NCBI GenBank assembly: GCA_947167835.1
Contig: CAMVJO010000009.1
Location: forward strand, 1-34,488
From: an uncultured Prevotellaceae bacterium
GTDB lineage: Bacteria; Bacteroidota; Bacteroidia; Bacteroidales; Bacteroidaceae
Direction of reading: 5' to 3'
Length of the DNA stretch: 34,488 nucleotides
Part shown: positions 26,129 through 33,820 of the stretch, in pieces
Layout of the letters: each line of letters starts with the position of its first letter
How positions within the stretch are numbered: the first letter of the stretch is position 1
Position numbers and translations under genes: made by a program
The notes under the pieces: model-generated
Databases searched by the model: none
What the model saw: only the letters and a program-made list of their open reading frames with translations
What the model was told of the DNA's origin: nothing

Positions 26129-26659
26129 TTATTCCTCCAGTAATCGGCGTGCTCCGATGTAACGTTTTGAGTAATATTTCTCATTGCTCTCGGAAACTGT
26201 AACGCCTCGGTTGCAACTGGCGTGAACGAACTTAAATCCACCTCCAGGTTTGACTTCGGTAACGATACCTACGTGGCCCACGGTTTTTCCTCCACGGCGT
26301 CCACCGAAAAATACGAGGTCACCTTTTTTCAAATCGTTAACGCCTACGCTTTTTCCATTTTGATATTGTCCGCGTGAGGAGTGAACCAAGTCAAAGTCGA
26401 ACTTATTGTAAACATAACTCGTGAAACCGGAACAATCAAAGCCACTTGGACTTGATTTGCCATAGCGATATTTCGTTCCTATGTACTGCAATGCAGTTTT
26501 CACGACGGCCTCACCTGTAGTCAACGCAGAAGTCAGAGGATCGTCGGAGCGGAATGCGGTGTTCTCTGTGCCGTTTATTTCGAGTACGGAGAAAGCATTC
26601 ACCTTAAGGGATGAAACGAATAATAGTGCTGTGGTAATTAAGATTAGTTTAAGTTTCAC
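26129..26659 (-). CDS. NlpC/P60 cell-wall hydrolase (GTG start)
   Basis: Exported cysteine peptidase probably cutting stem peptides in peptidoglycan. From the GTG at 26659 the protein has 176 residues: a signal peptide (MKLKLILITTALLFVSSLKV, then NAFS), a short linker and one NlpC/P60 domain. The catalytic residues are Cys76 (GFDCSGFTSYVY), His129 (GHVGIV) and probably His146 (FVHAS). An alternative TTG start 39 bp upstream is unlikely, because that codon lies inside the TAATTTTG -7 box at 26696-26703, and the residues it adds spoil the signal peptide. No ATG is available between them. There are no SH3 or LysM domains. The gene reads toward mscS but has its own terminator. Confidence 0.9.
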   Translation of the reverse strand: MKLKLILITTALLFVSSLKVNAFSVLEINGTENTAFRSDDPLTSALTTGEAVVKTALQYIGTKYRYGKSSPSGFDCSGFTSYVYNKFDFDLVHSSRGQYQNGKSVGVNDLKKGDLVFFGGRRGGKTVGHVGIVTEVKPGGGFKFVHASCNRGVTVSESNEKYYSKRYIGARRLLEE

Positions 26660-26695
26660 TTTTGTTTGTTTTGAAGGTTTGATTCGAAATCGGTG

Positions 26696-26703
26696 CAAAA
26701 TTA
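26696..26703 (-). promoter_or_regulatory. -7 box for NlpC/P60 gene
   Basis: The minus strand reads TAATTTTG, 36 bp upstream of the GTG start. This decides the start, since the longer reading frame begins inside the box. Confidence 0.55.
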
Positions 26704-26792
26704 CGAAAAACCCTGGAAATGAACAAACTTATGCCGTCTTAGGGCGTGTTTTTTACGATATTTTAACAAGTTTTGACAGCCTTTTTGTGTTT

Positions 26793-29069
26793 TTATCTGA
26801 CAATTTTGCGTCCGCCTACAATATAAATGCCGCGAGGCAGGAGTTTCAGGTCTTTTTCGGGCAGCAATCGTCCGTCAGGTGTGTAGATCTTTGGCGTTCC
26901 GTCGTCGTAATAATATTTTTCGTTGCCGTTATGCTTCGTTCCCTGGCCATAGTTATTTGCACCGTACCCATAATTATTATAGGTGTCGTCGTTGAAAATG
27001 GTTTGTATGCCGTCAATTTCCCCTTCGTACGGAGGAAGAATCTGATCAAGGTAGGCCATGTTGCGTTGGTACCAGTCGGCTACGTATTCCACTTCGTTTT
27101 CCAGATTTTCTATCGTGACAGGATTTCCTTCCCAATGGCTGACTTCGCGTTGCCAGGCACCAGAATTCAGGAAGAGGTCTTTATATTTATTAAGGCGTGC
27201 AACAACGTTTTCGTATGACAGGGTATTTTCCTTCAGTTCGTTCCAACGCACGCGTACTCTGTCGCGAAATTGGCAGAAGTTGTTGCTAAATAATCGGCTT
27301 AGCAGGTGAACGCGTGTGGCATACGTGGTATCGGCTTTTATGTCGTTATGATTTCCATTCCAGTAGCCGCCAAGAGAAGAATCCATGTCCCAAACGGTGA
27401 AGATGCACTGGTTGGTTTTCTGTATGTTCTTGAAACTCATAAACATGTTCTTCATACCGTTGTCTTGCAGGTTGAAAGCGAATTGCTCCACGACATAATT
27501 CACCAGATTCGGCATGAAATAATGTTCATCAAACTCCGATTCAAATTTTTGCTTCGACGTATGGTTGAAATTGATTAGGTTTCGCAGCGGTTCCCACGCC
27601 GTTTGTGTGGGATAGTCCTCGGGATAGTTCAGTTCCCAGTTACCAAATGTGGGTTTGGTGGGCAATACGGCGGAGGAAGTGTTCTTCAAATATACGTCGT
27701 CGCCCCATTGCACGCCTTTATATAGGATGCCGCGTTGCGTAATCTCGGCATTTCCTTCGATAGTGTCGATTTTCACTTTGGTAAGGTTGAGCAATTTCCG
27801 GTTTATCTTGTCTGTAAAGCAATATAGTCCGTGGTAATTCCCATTCATAAAGACTTCAACGAAACGTCCTGCGGTACCGTTTCTCTTTTCGTACTTCGTA
27901 TCATACGGTAGTTGGTCTATTTCATTCCATACATCGAAGCAAATGCGGTTTCGCATGCGGATACGGTCAATTGCCATGGCGTCAAGAATCCATGTGTGGT
28001 CTTCACGAAGTCCGAATACGTTTCTGTCTAAATCTGTTACGCCATCGGCTTCGTATAGTTTGACATTCAAGGATTTTTTGTCGTAGCGCTGCGATGTTGC
28101 CCCGCGGATTTTGAATGTTGCCGTCAGGGTAGTGTCTTTTTCCGTGCCTTCAGAATCTACAAAGCGCACACTTCCCTTGGTATAGGTCGTGCCATTGACA
28201 CTTTCTACGGAGATATCTACCAGCGGCAGGTAGGTAAACTTGAGTTTGCGCGACAGGATGTCCTTTCCCTCATGGCTAACGGTGAGGTTGTAGGTTTCCT
28301 GACAATTTACGTCGCGGATAGTGAACCCTTTTGCGCTGTTTGTGGCTCCGTTTCCCGTGATTTGAACGAGATAGTCCTGCGCTACGGAATCGTTGTGTAT
28401 AACATATTGTAGCGTTCCCGAATAGTTTTTGTTCGTTCCCTGACATTTTTCGGGCAAGGTGGCGAAGTAGGTGCTGCTTTCGCGATCTAATACTAAACCT
28501 TTGCCGTTTATCCTGATGCTTCCTCGCTTGTTTACACTGCCAGTGCCGATAACTTCCTGCCCAATGTTGTCAAAAATCTTGATAATCTCGGCATCGTTCT
28601 CCGGCTCCTTCTCGATAGAGGCTGAATACCACACATATTCGTTGTATTCCTGCGCGGTAATGATGAGATATACGTCGTAAGCCACATTTCGCAGGCTGAA
28701 ACCATCGCCTTCCCAGAGTATTTCCCACAATGCTGCCTCGCTTTCTGCAGATGCCTCGCCGTAGAGTTCATCTACCTTCCAGTCGCTGTAATCATTCGTG
28801 GCACAAGTCAGATATTTGTTGAGGTTCATGTTGTGTATGCGCCAGTAATTATTTCCAGCTTCCTCAAACTGCCACCATTTGTTGGCGGAAGGATATGATG
28901 TATTCGAGGCTTTGTACGAAATAAAGACGCTACCGTTGCCATAGTCCTCCATAACCAGCGAACCGTCGTACTTAGCAGCAGAAATGCGGTAGTGCGAACC
29001 CGTTTTGAACTGCGCATTTATATTTAAAGCGCATACAAAAGCCAATATCAGGAACAAAGTTTTTTTCAT
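26793..29069 (-). CDS. CotH-like surface protein, putative T9SS or surface-exported
   Basis: Exported protein of the CotH kinase family (PF08757), named from the Bacillus spore-coat kinase CotH; activity of Bacteroidetes members is mostly untested. From the ATG at 29069 it has 758 residues. A signal peptide (MKKTLFLILAFVCALNINAQ) is followed by a ricin-like or lectin-like N-terminal region (HYRISAAKYDGSLVMEDYG, YWRIHNMNLNKYL). A beta-domain precedes the CotH core, which includes FKIRGATSQRYDKKSLNVKL, RMRNRICFDVW and the metal-site motif FTVWDMDSSLGGYW (near residue 560). The C-terminus (GRLLPEKDLKLLPRGIYIV, then GGRKIVR) resembles short sorting tails of T9SS cargo. An upstream in-frame start at 29120 is rejected: it adds a non-signal extension and crosses the TAACTTTG -7 box. 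Confidence 0.85.
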   Translation of the reverse strand: MKKTLFLILAFVCALNINAQFKTGSHYRISAAKYDGSLVMEDYGNGSVFISYKASNTSYPSANKWWQFEEAGNNYWRIHNMNLNKYLTCATNDYSDWKVDELYGEASAESEAALWEILWEGDGFSLRNVAYDVYLIITAQEYNEYVWYSASIEKEPENDAEIIKIFDNIGQEVIGTGSVNKRGSIRINGKGLVLDRESSTYFATLPEKCQGTNKNYSGTLQYVIHNDSVAQDYLVQITGNGATNSAKGFTIRDVNCQETYNLTVSHEGKDILSRKLKFTYLPLVDISVESVNGTTYTKGSVRFVDSEGTEKDTTLTATFKIRGATSQRYDKKSLNVKLYEADGVTDLDRNVFGLREDHTWILDAMAIDRIRMRNRICFDVWNEIDQLPYDTKYEKRNGTAGRFVEVFMNGNYHGLYCFTDKINRKLLNLTKVKIDTIEGNAEITQRGILYKGVQWGDDVYLKNTSSAVLPTKPTFGNWELNYPEDYPTQTAWEPLRNLINFNHTSKQKFESEFDEHYFMPNLVNYVVEQFAFNLQDNGMKNMFMSFKNIQKTNQCIFTVWDMDSSLGGYWNGNHNDIKADTTYATRVHLLSRLFSNNFCQFRDRVRVRWNELKENTLSYENVVARLNKYKDLFLNSGAWQREVSHWEGNPVTIENLENEVEYVADWYQRNMAYLDQILPPYEGEIDGIQTIFNDDTYNNYGYGANNYGQGTKHNGNEKYYYDDGTPKIYTPDGRLLPEKDLKLLPRGIYIVGGRKIVR

Positions 29070-29087
29070 AGCACAGGTTTTATGTGA

Positions 29088-29095
29088 CAAAGTTA
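29088..29095 (-). promoter_or_regulatory. -7 box for CotH-like gene
   Basis: The minus strand reads TAACTTTG, 18 bp upstream of the ATG at 29069. No TTTG was seen at the -33 position. Two short phased arrays lie 58-267 bp further upstream. Confidence 0.5.
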
Positions 29096-29152
29096 CGTAA
29101 AAAGATGAAAACGACCGCATTTTGTGCGAAAAATCTGCCGAATTATTGTTTT

Positions 29153-29234
29153 ATATCGGTTATTCAGCTTCCATATCGGCTAATTCTCTTTTTATCTCGG
29201 TTGTTTTCTTTCCATATCGGCAATTGCTCTTTTT
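29153..29234. repeat. 4 x 20/21-bp array, ATATCGG family
   Basis: Four units start at 29153, 29173, 29194 and 29214 with lengths 20, 21, 20 and 21. Each begins ATATCGG or ATCTCGG. Units 1 and 3 end in TTCC and units 2 and 4 in CTTTTT, so the order is A-B-A-B. The array lies upstream of the CotH-like gene. Confidence 0.8.
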
Positions 29235-29274
29235 ATAATAGATGTTTCCGTTTTTTTTCTGCCACCTTTTTGTA

Positions 29275-29362
29275 GTATCCTCACGAGGATACTGAAGTAT
29301 CACCGCGAGGATACTAAAGTATCTCCATGAGGATACTAAAGTATCTCCACGAGGATACTACG
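29275..29362. repeat. 4 x 22-bp palindromic array, GTATC family
   Basis: Four 22-bp units with no indels start at 29275, 29297, 29319 and 29341. Each has GTATC and GATAC arms; unit 1 is GTATCCTC-AC-GAGGATAC, a perfect 8-bp stem. It has the same period, copy number and palindromic design as the TTCTC arrays but different arms. The gap 29070-29817 holds this array, the ATATCGG array, MITE copy 3 and a terminator, but no gene. Confidence 0.92.
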
Positions 29363-29462
29363 GAAATGTCCCTGCAAAAAATCAAAACAGGGCAGGTGAT
29401 TTCAGGTTTCTGCGTAGTGAAAAACTCTTCGTGTGTTATAAAGTTTTTTTATTTGCGTTATA

Positions 29463-29735
29463 AGGGTAGTTCTAAAAATTAGGTTTTAAAATTTTGTGAA
29501 GCTTTTTTGGGTCTGTATGCTTTTTCAATCTTTTTGGCGCCATTGTCTTTAATACCTTGAACCATAGCTCGCTATGCTTCTGCGGCATTAAAAACAAAAT
29601 CACTCAAAAATCTTTGAATTCTTCGCGCACACTCTGTTTGTTGTCTGCCCCGTAGGGTGAAGCTCTGCGGGTTGCAGGAACAAACGTATAGAGAGTGTAA
29701 GCAAATCAAAACAGCCTAATTTTTAGAACAACCCA
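29463..29735. mobile_element. MITE-like element, copy 3, with nested insertion
   Basis: The same orientation as copy 1, with ends AGGGTAGTTCTAAAAATTAG and CTAATTTTTAGAACAACCC. It is 273 bp because about 84 bp (near 29619-29703) interrupts the right part, between TCTTTGAA and ATCAAAACAG. The internal hairpin loop reads CTCG. Direct flanks include TA on both sides. Confidence 0.85.
29629..29698. repeat. REP-like palindrome nested in MITE copy 3
   Basis: The arms ACACTCT-GTTTGTT and AACAAAC-(6-nt bulge)-AGAGTGT enclose an inner helix CTGC/GCAG and CCCGTAG/CTGCGGG around the loop. This gives a hairpin of about 70 nt, richer in GC than the surrounding element. It looks like an independent palindromic element that inserted into the MITE. 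Confidence 0.65.
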
Positions 29736-29765
29736 TAAAACTTTTTAGAAAGGACAGAAAAAGAA

Positions 29766-29793
29766 AAGGCGTCTCGAATTATCGGGACGCCTT
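29766..29793 (-). terminator. Terminator of C1B peptidase gene
   Basis: AAGGCGTC pairs with GACGCCTT; additional CG pairs extend the stem around ATTA. The minus strand continues TTCTTTTTCTG. It lies 24 bp beyond the stop. Confidence 0.8.
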
Positions 29794-29817
29794 GTATGAA
29801 AATCCAAAAACTTGGGA

Positions 29818-31008
29818 TTAAAGACCGAGGTGCTTGCGGATATGCTTGGGTATTGCGTTCTTGTTAATCAAGATGTTCAGAGTCTTATAGGCTACGTAAG
29901 GCTTAGAAACGTAGAAGATACCTTTATAAGGTCCGTATTCGCCCCAAGAATTCTTTACCATGAAGTATTCTTTTCCTTCAGGGTTCTTAGCCAAACCGTA
30001 AATCACCATACCGTGATCGTCTGTCGTTTCCCAATTATCATAAGCCAACTGACGCATCTCAGGTGTCACGGCAGCTTCGCCTGTCTCGGCAACGGGTTGG
30101 TTTGTAAGCGTAGTATTTTTTCCTGTCCAGCGGGCAGCATCGCTTCCTGCGTTACCACTCTCGCGGAACTTGGCGGGAAGTTGCACTACACTGTTGGAAC
30201 GGCTGAAATATGTCTCGCTAACGTCTGCGCCCCAGGCAAAAGTGTAACCGTTGCGCACGGCAGATTCCATTACCTCCATGAATTCGTCGAGCGGCAGGTT
30301 ATAACTCAATCCCCAGCGCCAGTTATCTTGCACTTCTATGGCAAATTGGCCATATTGGGGCTGATGTGAAAAACTGGTGAGCGACACATAATCGTCGAGA
30401 TTCAGACCTAAACTTTTGCAGAACGTCTCTGGTGTATAGACTTTGCCCTTATATTCAAAGGAAGCCGGCACCTTTCCGAAATAACCGTCGAGCACGCTTT
30501 GCAGAGTTTCCCTCCAATGAACGTTAATCTTCTTCTTGTCGGATTTTGCTATGCCGTTTACGATGCCTTCTGCCATTGGCCACATTTCGTTGAAGTTATA
30601 AAGACTGTCGCCGTAGCAAGTAATTGGATAAGGCAGGATACCTTCGGGCACGATGCCGTAGTTTTTGAGGCAATAGAGCACATCGTAGAAGCTACCGCCC
30701 TGTGCGAAGCTGGCATCGCCGTGAGTGCGGATAGTTTTGTCGGCGCGGTCCATGTAAGTCTTCTGACAAACGAAGCTTTCGCTGAGGTTGTATGCGCCTT
30801 TTCCCAGACGGAGCAATTCTGCCTCGAAGAAAGAAAGCGAACTGTAGTTCCAGCAGGTGCCGCTGCGGTTCTGATTTTTGATACTGGTGATGGGATTTTC
30901 CTTGACTACCGTGAATTTTACGGTATCGACTTTCTGTTCTGCTTTTTGTGCTACAGACGTACCACTAACGGCGAGAAGAGCCACAAGACTGAGGATGATT
31001 TTTTTCAT
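29818..31008 (-). CDS. Exported C1B (bleomycin hydrolase-like) cysteine peptidase
   Basis: Papain-fold aminopeptidase or peptidase of the C1B (PepC/bleomycin hydrolase) family, here with an N-terminal signal peptide (MKKIILSLVALLAVSGTSVA), so it acts outside the cytoplasm unlike classical PepC. From the ATG at 31008 it has 396 residues. The catalytic set is complete: Gln46 and Cys52 (NQNRSGTCWNYSS), His332 (DDHGMVIYGL) and Asn353 (KNSWGEYG). TTGAAAGGACTTATG upstream contains an AGGA spaced 5 nt from this ATG, one of the few Shine-Dalgarno-like sites in the window, and favours this start over a TTG 12 bp earlier. A terminator follows. The homologous Bacteroidetes proteins are typically about 400 residues. 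Confidence 0.92.
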   Translation of the reverse strand: MKKIILSLVALLAVSGTSVAQKAEQKVDTVKFTVVKENPITSIKNQNRSGTCWNYSSLSFFEAELLRLGKGAYNLSESFVCQKTYMDRADKTIRTHGDASFAQGGSFYDVLYCLKNYGIVPEGILPYPITCYGDSLYNFNEMWPMAEGIVNGIAKSDKKKINVHWRETLQSVLDGYFGKVPASFEYKGKVYTPETFCKSLGLNLDDYVSLTSFSHQPQYGQFAIEVQDNWRWGLSYNLPLDEFMEVMESAVRNGYTFAWGADVSETYFSRSNSVVQLPAKFRESGNAGSDAARWTGKNTTLTNQPVAETGEAAVTPEMRQLAYDNWETTDDHGMVIYGLAKNPEGKEYFMVKNSWGEYGPYKGIFYVSKPYVAYKTLNILINKNAIPKHIRKHLGL

Positions 31009-31164
31009 AAGTCCTTTCAATGTTCTTTTATGATTAGTAAAAATTATTATTTCTATGATGAAATGCGGGATTTAGGCGCGGGAGAGTGATTTAGATTCGG
31101 TGGAGTATTATTCAAATTCGCAGAAGGAATCTTTTGCTCCGTGGGAGTAAACGTCAGCTTCGGC

Positions 31165-32562
31165 CTATCCCTTTCTGTTGCGCATATATTCCTCCACTTC
31201 GTCGATGTGGTAGGGGATACGTTCCTTGCCCAGGAAGCGACATCCGTCTTTCGTGATGAGAATGTCGTCTTCGATGCGCACACCTCCGAAGTCTTTGTAG
31301 GTTTCTATGACATCGAAATTCAGATATTCTGCATTCGTTCCGTTAGCACGCCACTGGTCGATAAGGGCGGGGATGAAATAGATACCAGGTTCGTCTGTTA
31401 CCACGAATCCTTCCTGCAAACGGCGCGCCATGCGGAGGGCGTTTAATCCAAACTGGGAAGACGGGCGTACTTCTTCGTCATATCCTACGTGTACTTGGCC
31501 CAAACCTTCCATATCGTGCACATCCATTCCCATCATGTGGCCTAAGCCGTGAGGAAGGAAGAGCGCGTGAGCACCGGCTCGTACTGCTTCTTCGGTATCG
31601 CCGCGCATCAGTCCTAAATCCTTGAGGCGTTCCGTCATAAGTCGGCACACGTCCAGATGAACGTCGCGATACATTTTGCCCGGGCGGGATTCCTGAAGCG
31701 CAAGGTCGTGACAATCCGAAACAATGGTGTATATTTCTTTTTGTCTCTGGCTATACACGCCGCTAATAGGACTTGTGCGAGTATGGTCGCTGCAGTAATT
31801 TTCATTAGTCTCGGCTCCGCAGTCGCAAAGCAGGAGGCGTCCTTCCTCAAGTGGGAGCGGACTGGGATAACCGTGCATTACTTCGCCGTGCATGGTGACG
31901 ATGCTTTGGAAAGACGTGATGCATCCGTAAGAAGCTGCGATGCCGCCAATCACGCCGCTGATGTATTGCTCGGTAACTCCAGGGCGACAGAGATTCATGG
32001 CGGTGGTGTGCATTTTATAACCGATGGAACATGCGCGTTCTATCTCCGAAATCTCTTCAGCTGACTTAACCGAGCGCATTTCTACGACAGCCTGAATCAA
32101 AGGCAGGGACGGTTGCAGGGAATCTGGCGACACGCCCATGATTTTGCTCAGATAAATGCGGTTGTCGTGGCGATATGGGGGCAGAAAGTGGACTTTCCTT
32201 CCATTTTTCAGGGCGCTATCCACCTTTTCCTCCAAACTGCTCATCGGCAATGTGCGGGAAACGCCTGCTTCCTGCGCCATATCCTTTACGGACTGCACGC
32301 TACCATACCATATAATGTCGTCAATATCTATTTCGTCGCCGACAAGTGTTTCTTCTCCGCTGTCGGCATCGATTACTCCCACGAGACCGTCGCGATGCTG
32401 CGCGAAATAATACAGGAATGTGCTGTCCTGACGAAAACGATAAGCATTTGCGGGATAGTTCATCGGCGCTTCATTATTACCGAAAAGGAGTATGAGACCG
32501 TTGCCCACCAATTCTCTGAGACGGCGGCGACGTTCGATATAGGTTGATTGACTGAAAAGCAT
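31165..32562 (-). CDS. pepP: Xaa-Pro aminopeptidase (aminopeptidase P, M24B)
   Basis: Cytoplasmic metallopeptidase removing N-terminal residues that precede proline. The 465 residues have an N-terminal AMP_N domain (about 1-140, including NEAPMNYPANAYRFRQDSTFLYYF) and a pita-bread M24 domain. Dinuclear metal ligands are present: Asp247 (LLCDCGAE), Asp259 (CSDHTRT), His342 (GLGHMMGMDVHD), Glu391 (VVTDEPGIY) and Glu431 (GVRIEDDILIT). There is no signal peptide. Length is near E. coli PepP (441). A TATTTTTG -7 box at 32603-32610 on the minus strand, 40 bp upstream, fits the start. It is divergent from the ATP-grasp-like gene. It lies 156 bp upstream of the C1B peptidase, so the two peptidase genes run in series. 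Confidence 0.95.
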   Translation of the reverse strand: MLFSQSTYIERRRRLRELVGNGLILLFGNNEAPMNYPANAYRFRQDSTFLYYFAQHRDGLVGVIDADSGEETLVGDEIDIDDIIWYGSVQSVKDMAQEAGVSRTLPMSSLEEKVDSALKNGRKVHFLPPYRHDNRIYLSKIMGVSPDSLQPSLPLIQAVVEMRSVKSAEEISEIERACSIGYKMHTTAMNLCRPGVTEQYISGVIGGIAASYGCITSFQSIVTMHGEVMHGYPSPLPLEEGRLLLCDCGAETNENYCSDHTRTSPISGVYSQRQKEIYTIVSDCHDLALQESRPGKMYRDVHLDVCRLMTERLKDLGLMRGDTEEAVRAGAHALFLPHGLGHMMGMDVHDMEGLGQVHVGYDEEVRPSSQFGLNALRMARRLQEGFVVTDEPGIYFIPALIDQWRANGTNAEYLNFDVIETYKDFGGVRIEDDILITKDGCRFLGKERIPYHIDEVEEYMRNRKG

Positions 32563-32602
32563 ATTTTAGTGAGTTTTGTTAGTTTTTGTGCGATATTGTG
32601 TG

Positions 32603-32653
32603 CAAAAATACGCATTTATTCGCAAAACTCCGTAATTTTGTCACGTAAATTTG
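32603..32653. promoter_or_regulatory. Divergent promoter region, pepP / ATP-grasp-like gene
   Basis: TATTTTTG on the minus strand (32603-32610) faces pepP. On the plus strand TAATTTTG (32633-32640) and TAAATTTG (32646-32653) face the ATP-grasp-like gene. The whole gap is 110 bp, so the opposing promoters nearly overlap. Confidence 0.5.
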
Positions 32654-32672
32654 CTCCGAACCCCTCAAGTAT

Positions 32673-33722
32673 ATGGTATTACATATTTTTAATCCCGGAC
32701 ATGACGAAGCGTTGGCCGCACATACGCCTTATTATACCGATACCAAAGCGGCGAAAATGCTGGCATCGCATTTGTGGAACCTGCCCAATCTTTGGAAAGG
32801 TGCGGACGATTTAGTGCTTTCTCTGGACGAAATCAAGAAAGGCGGCGTGGCTTGGAAAAATGTGACGGAGATACGTCCGTGGGGCTGGGATGCAGCATTG
32901 TGTAAATGCCTGCAACGTGGCGGTGCTCCTGAGCGATTGTTGCCAGAGCCTGAGCAATTGGAAAAGATACGCACATTGAGCAGTCGTAAGTCGGCAGAAA
33001 CGTTGCTTTCCCGCCTGCCGCACGATGGTATGTGCCGGAACTGTTGGTGCGAGTCGGAGGAAACCGTTAGGGAATGCCTTGAAGATTTCGGTCGTTCGGT
33101 GGTAAAATCGCCTTGGTCGTGCAGCGGGCGCGGTGTGTTCGGGATAAACGGAGTTCCTACGGAGGCGCAATGGAGTAGAATCAGGAAAATTATCAGTAGC
33201 CAGGGGGCGGTGGAAATTGAACCGTACTACCACAGGATTGAGGACGCGGCACTGATTTTCGAGTGCGGGAAAGACGGACGGATTACGTACTTAGGTCTGT
33301 CTCGCTTCCTGACAAACGAAAATGGTGACTACCTGGGCAATCTTGTCTCGCCGGATTTTTTCGGTAGGACTACGTTGCGGGAATTTGACTTGGCACCGTT
33401 GATCGATAGCCTCCGGCTGGAATTGGAAACCTTGCTCTCGGGCTGTTATAGTGGCGTGCTGGGCGTGGATATCATGGTGATAAGAAAAGAGGGTGCGGCA
33501 GAAACAGGCGATAGTGCGGACAACTGCCTCATTCACCCGTGCATAGAGTTGAATCTGCGCCCCACAATGGGGTGGGTGGCGCTGCAACTTTCGCGGCATC
33601 CGAAGGTAAACGGACGTCGTGGCGTGTTCGAGACTGGGATGTCGGCACAAGTCGGAGAAAATGCCGAAATACTGTGCGGCGATGGCGTGATGGGGGCTTA
33701 TTTTACGCCCGAAACGGAATAA
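32673..33722 (+). CDS. ATP-grasp-like protein, substrate unknown
   Basis: Cytoplasmic 349-residue protein of a lineage seen as uncharacterised in Bacteroidales. It starts MVLHIFNPGHDEALAAHTP with no signal peptide. Features suggesting an ATP-grasp fold are VVKSPWSCSGRGVF (143-156, a lysine followed by a flexible glycine-rich loop), VEIEPYYHRIED (180-191), GVLGVDIMV (261-269, Asp266) and IELNLRPTMGW (291-301, Glu292 and Asn294 as metal ligands). This order (loop Lys, hinge, Asp, Glu-x-Asn) is that of carboxylate-amine ligases, but I cannot name a substrate. Cys121, Cys124 and Cys126 form a CRNCWC cluster between the N-terminal part and the ATP loop, possibly a metal site. It is the only gene here whose function I could not place. 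Confidence 0.8.
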   Translation: MVLHIFNPGHDEALAAHTPYYTDTKAAKMLASHLWNLPNLWKGADDLVLSLDEIKKGGVAWKNVTEIRPWGWDAALCKCLQRGGAPERLLPEPEQLEKIRTLSSRKSAETLLSRLPHDGMCRNCWCESEETVRECLEDFGRSVVKSPWSCSGRGVFGINGVPTEAQWSRIRKIISSQGAVEIEPYYHRIEDAALIFECGKDGRITYLGLSRFLTNENGDYLGNLVSPDFFGRTTLREFDLAPLIDSLRLELETLLSGCYSGVLGVDIMVIRKEGAAETGDSADNCLIHPCIELNLRPTMGWVALQLSRHPKVNGRRGVFETGMSAQVGENAEILCGDGVMGAYFTPETE

Positions 33723-33756
33723 ATCATAGTTTTACGGATAAAAAGCGTGAATATTT

Positions 33757-33788
33757 TTGTCCAATCCCCGTCAAATCTATATTTTTGC
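33757..33788 (+). promoter_or_regulatory. Promoter of outer-membrane barrel gene
   Basis: TTTG at 33757-33760, a 20-bp spacer and TATTTTTG at 33781-33788 match the Bacteroidetes consensus closely. The predicted leader is about 25 nt. Confidence 0.7.
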
Positions 33789-33820
33789 ATATAGAAACAA
33801 ACTAATTAAAGGAATATACC

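Noticed and set aside
25867..26202. A plus-strand open frame with seven-residue repeats (CKKATALYKK type)
   Set aside because: The repeats are the 7 x 21-bp DNA array read in frame (21 is a multiple of 3). The frame overlaps both flanking genes antisense and has no promoter or family resemblance.
29101..29275. Replication origin suggested by AT-rich repeats near phased arrays
   Set aside because: No DnaA boxes (TTATCCACA or close forms) and no dnaA, dnaN or parAB genes nearby.
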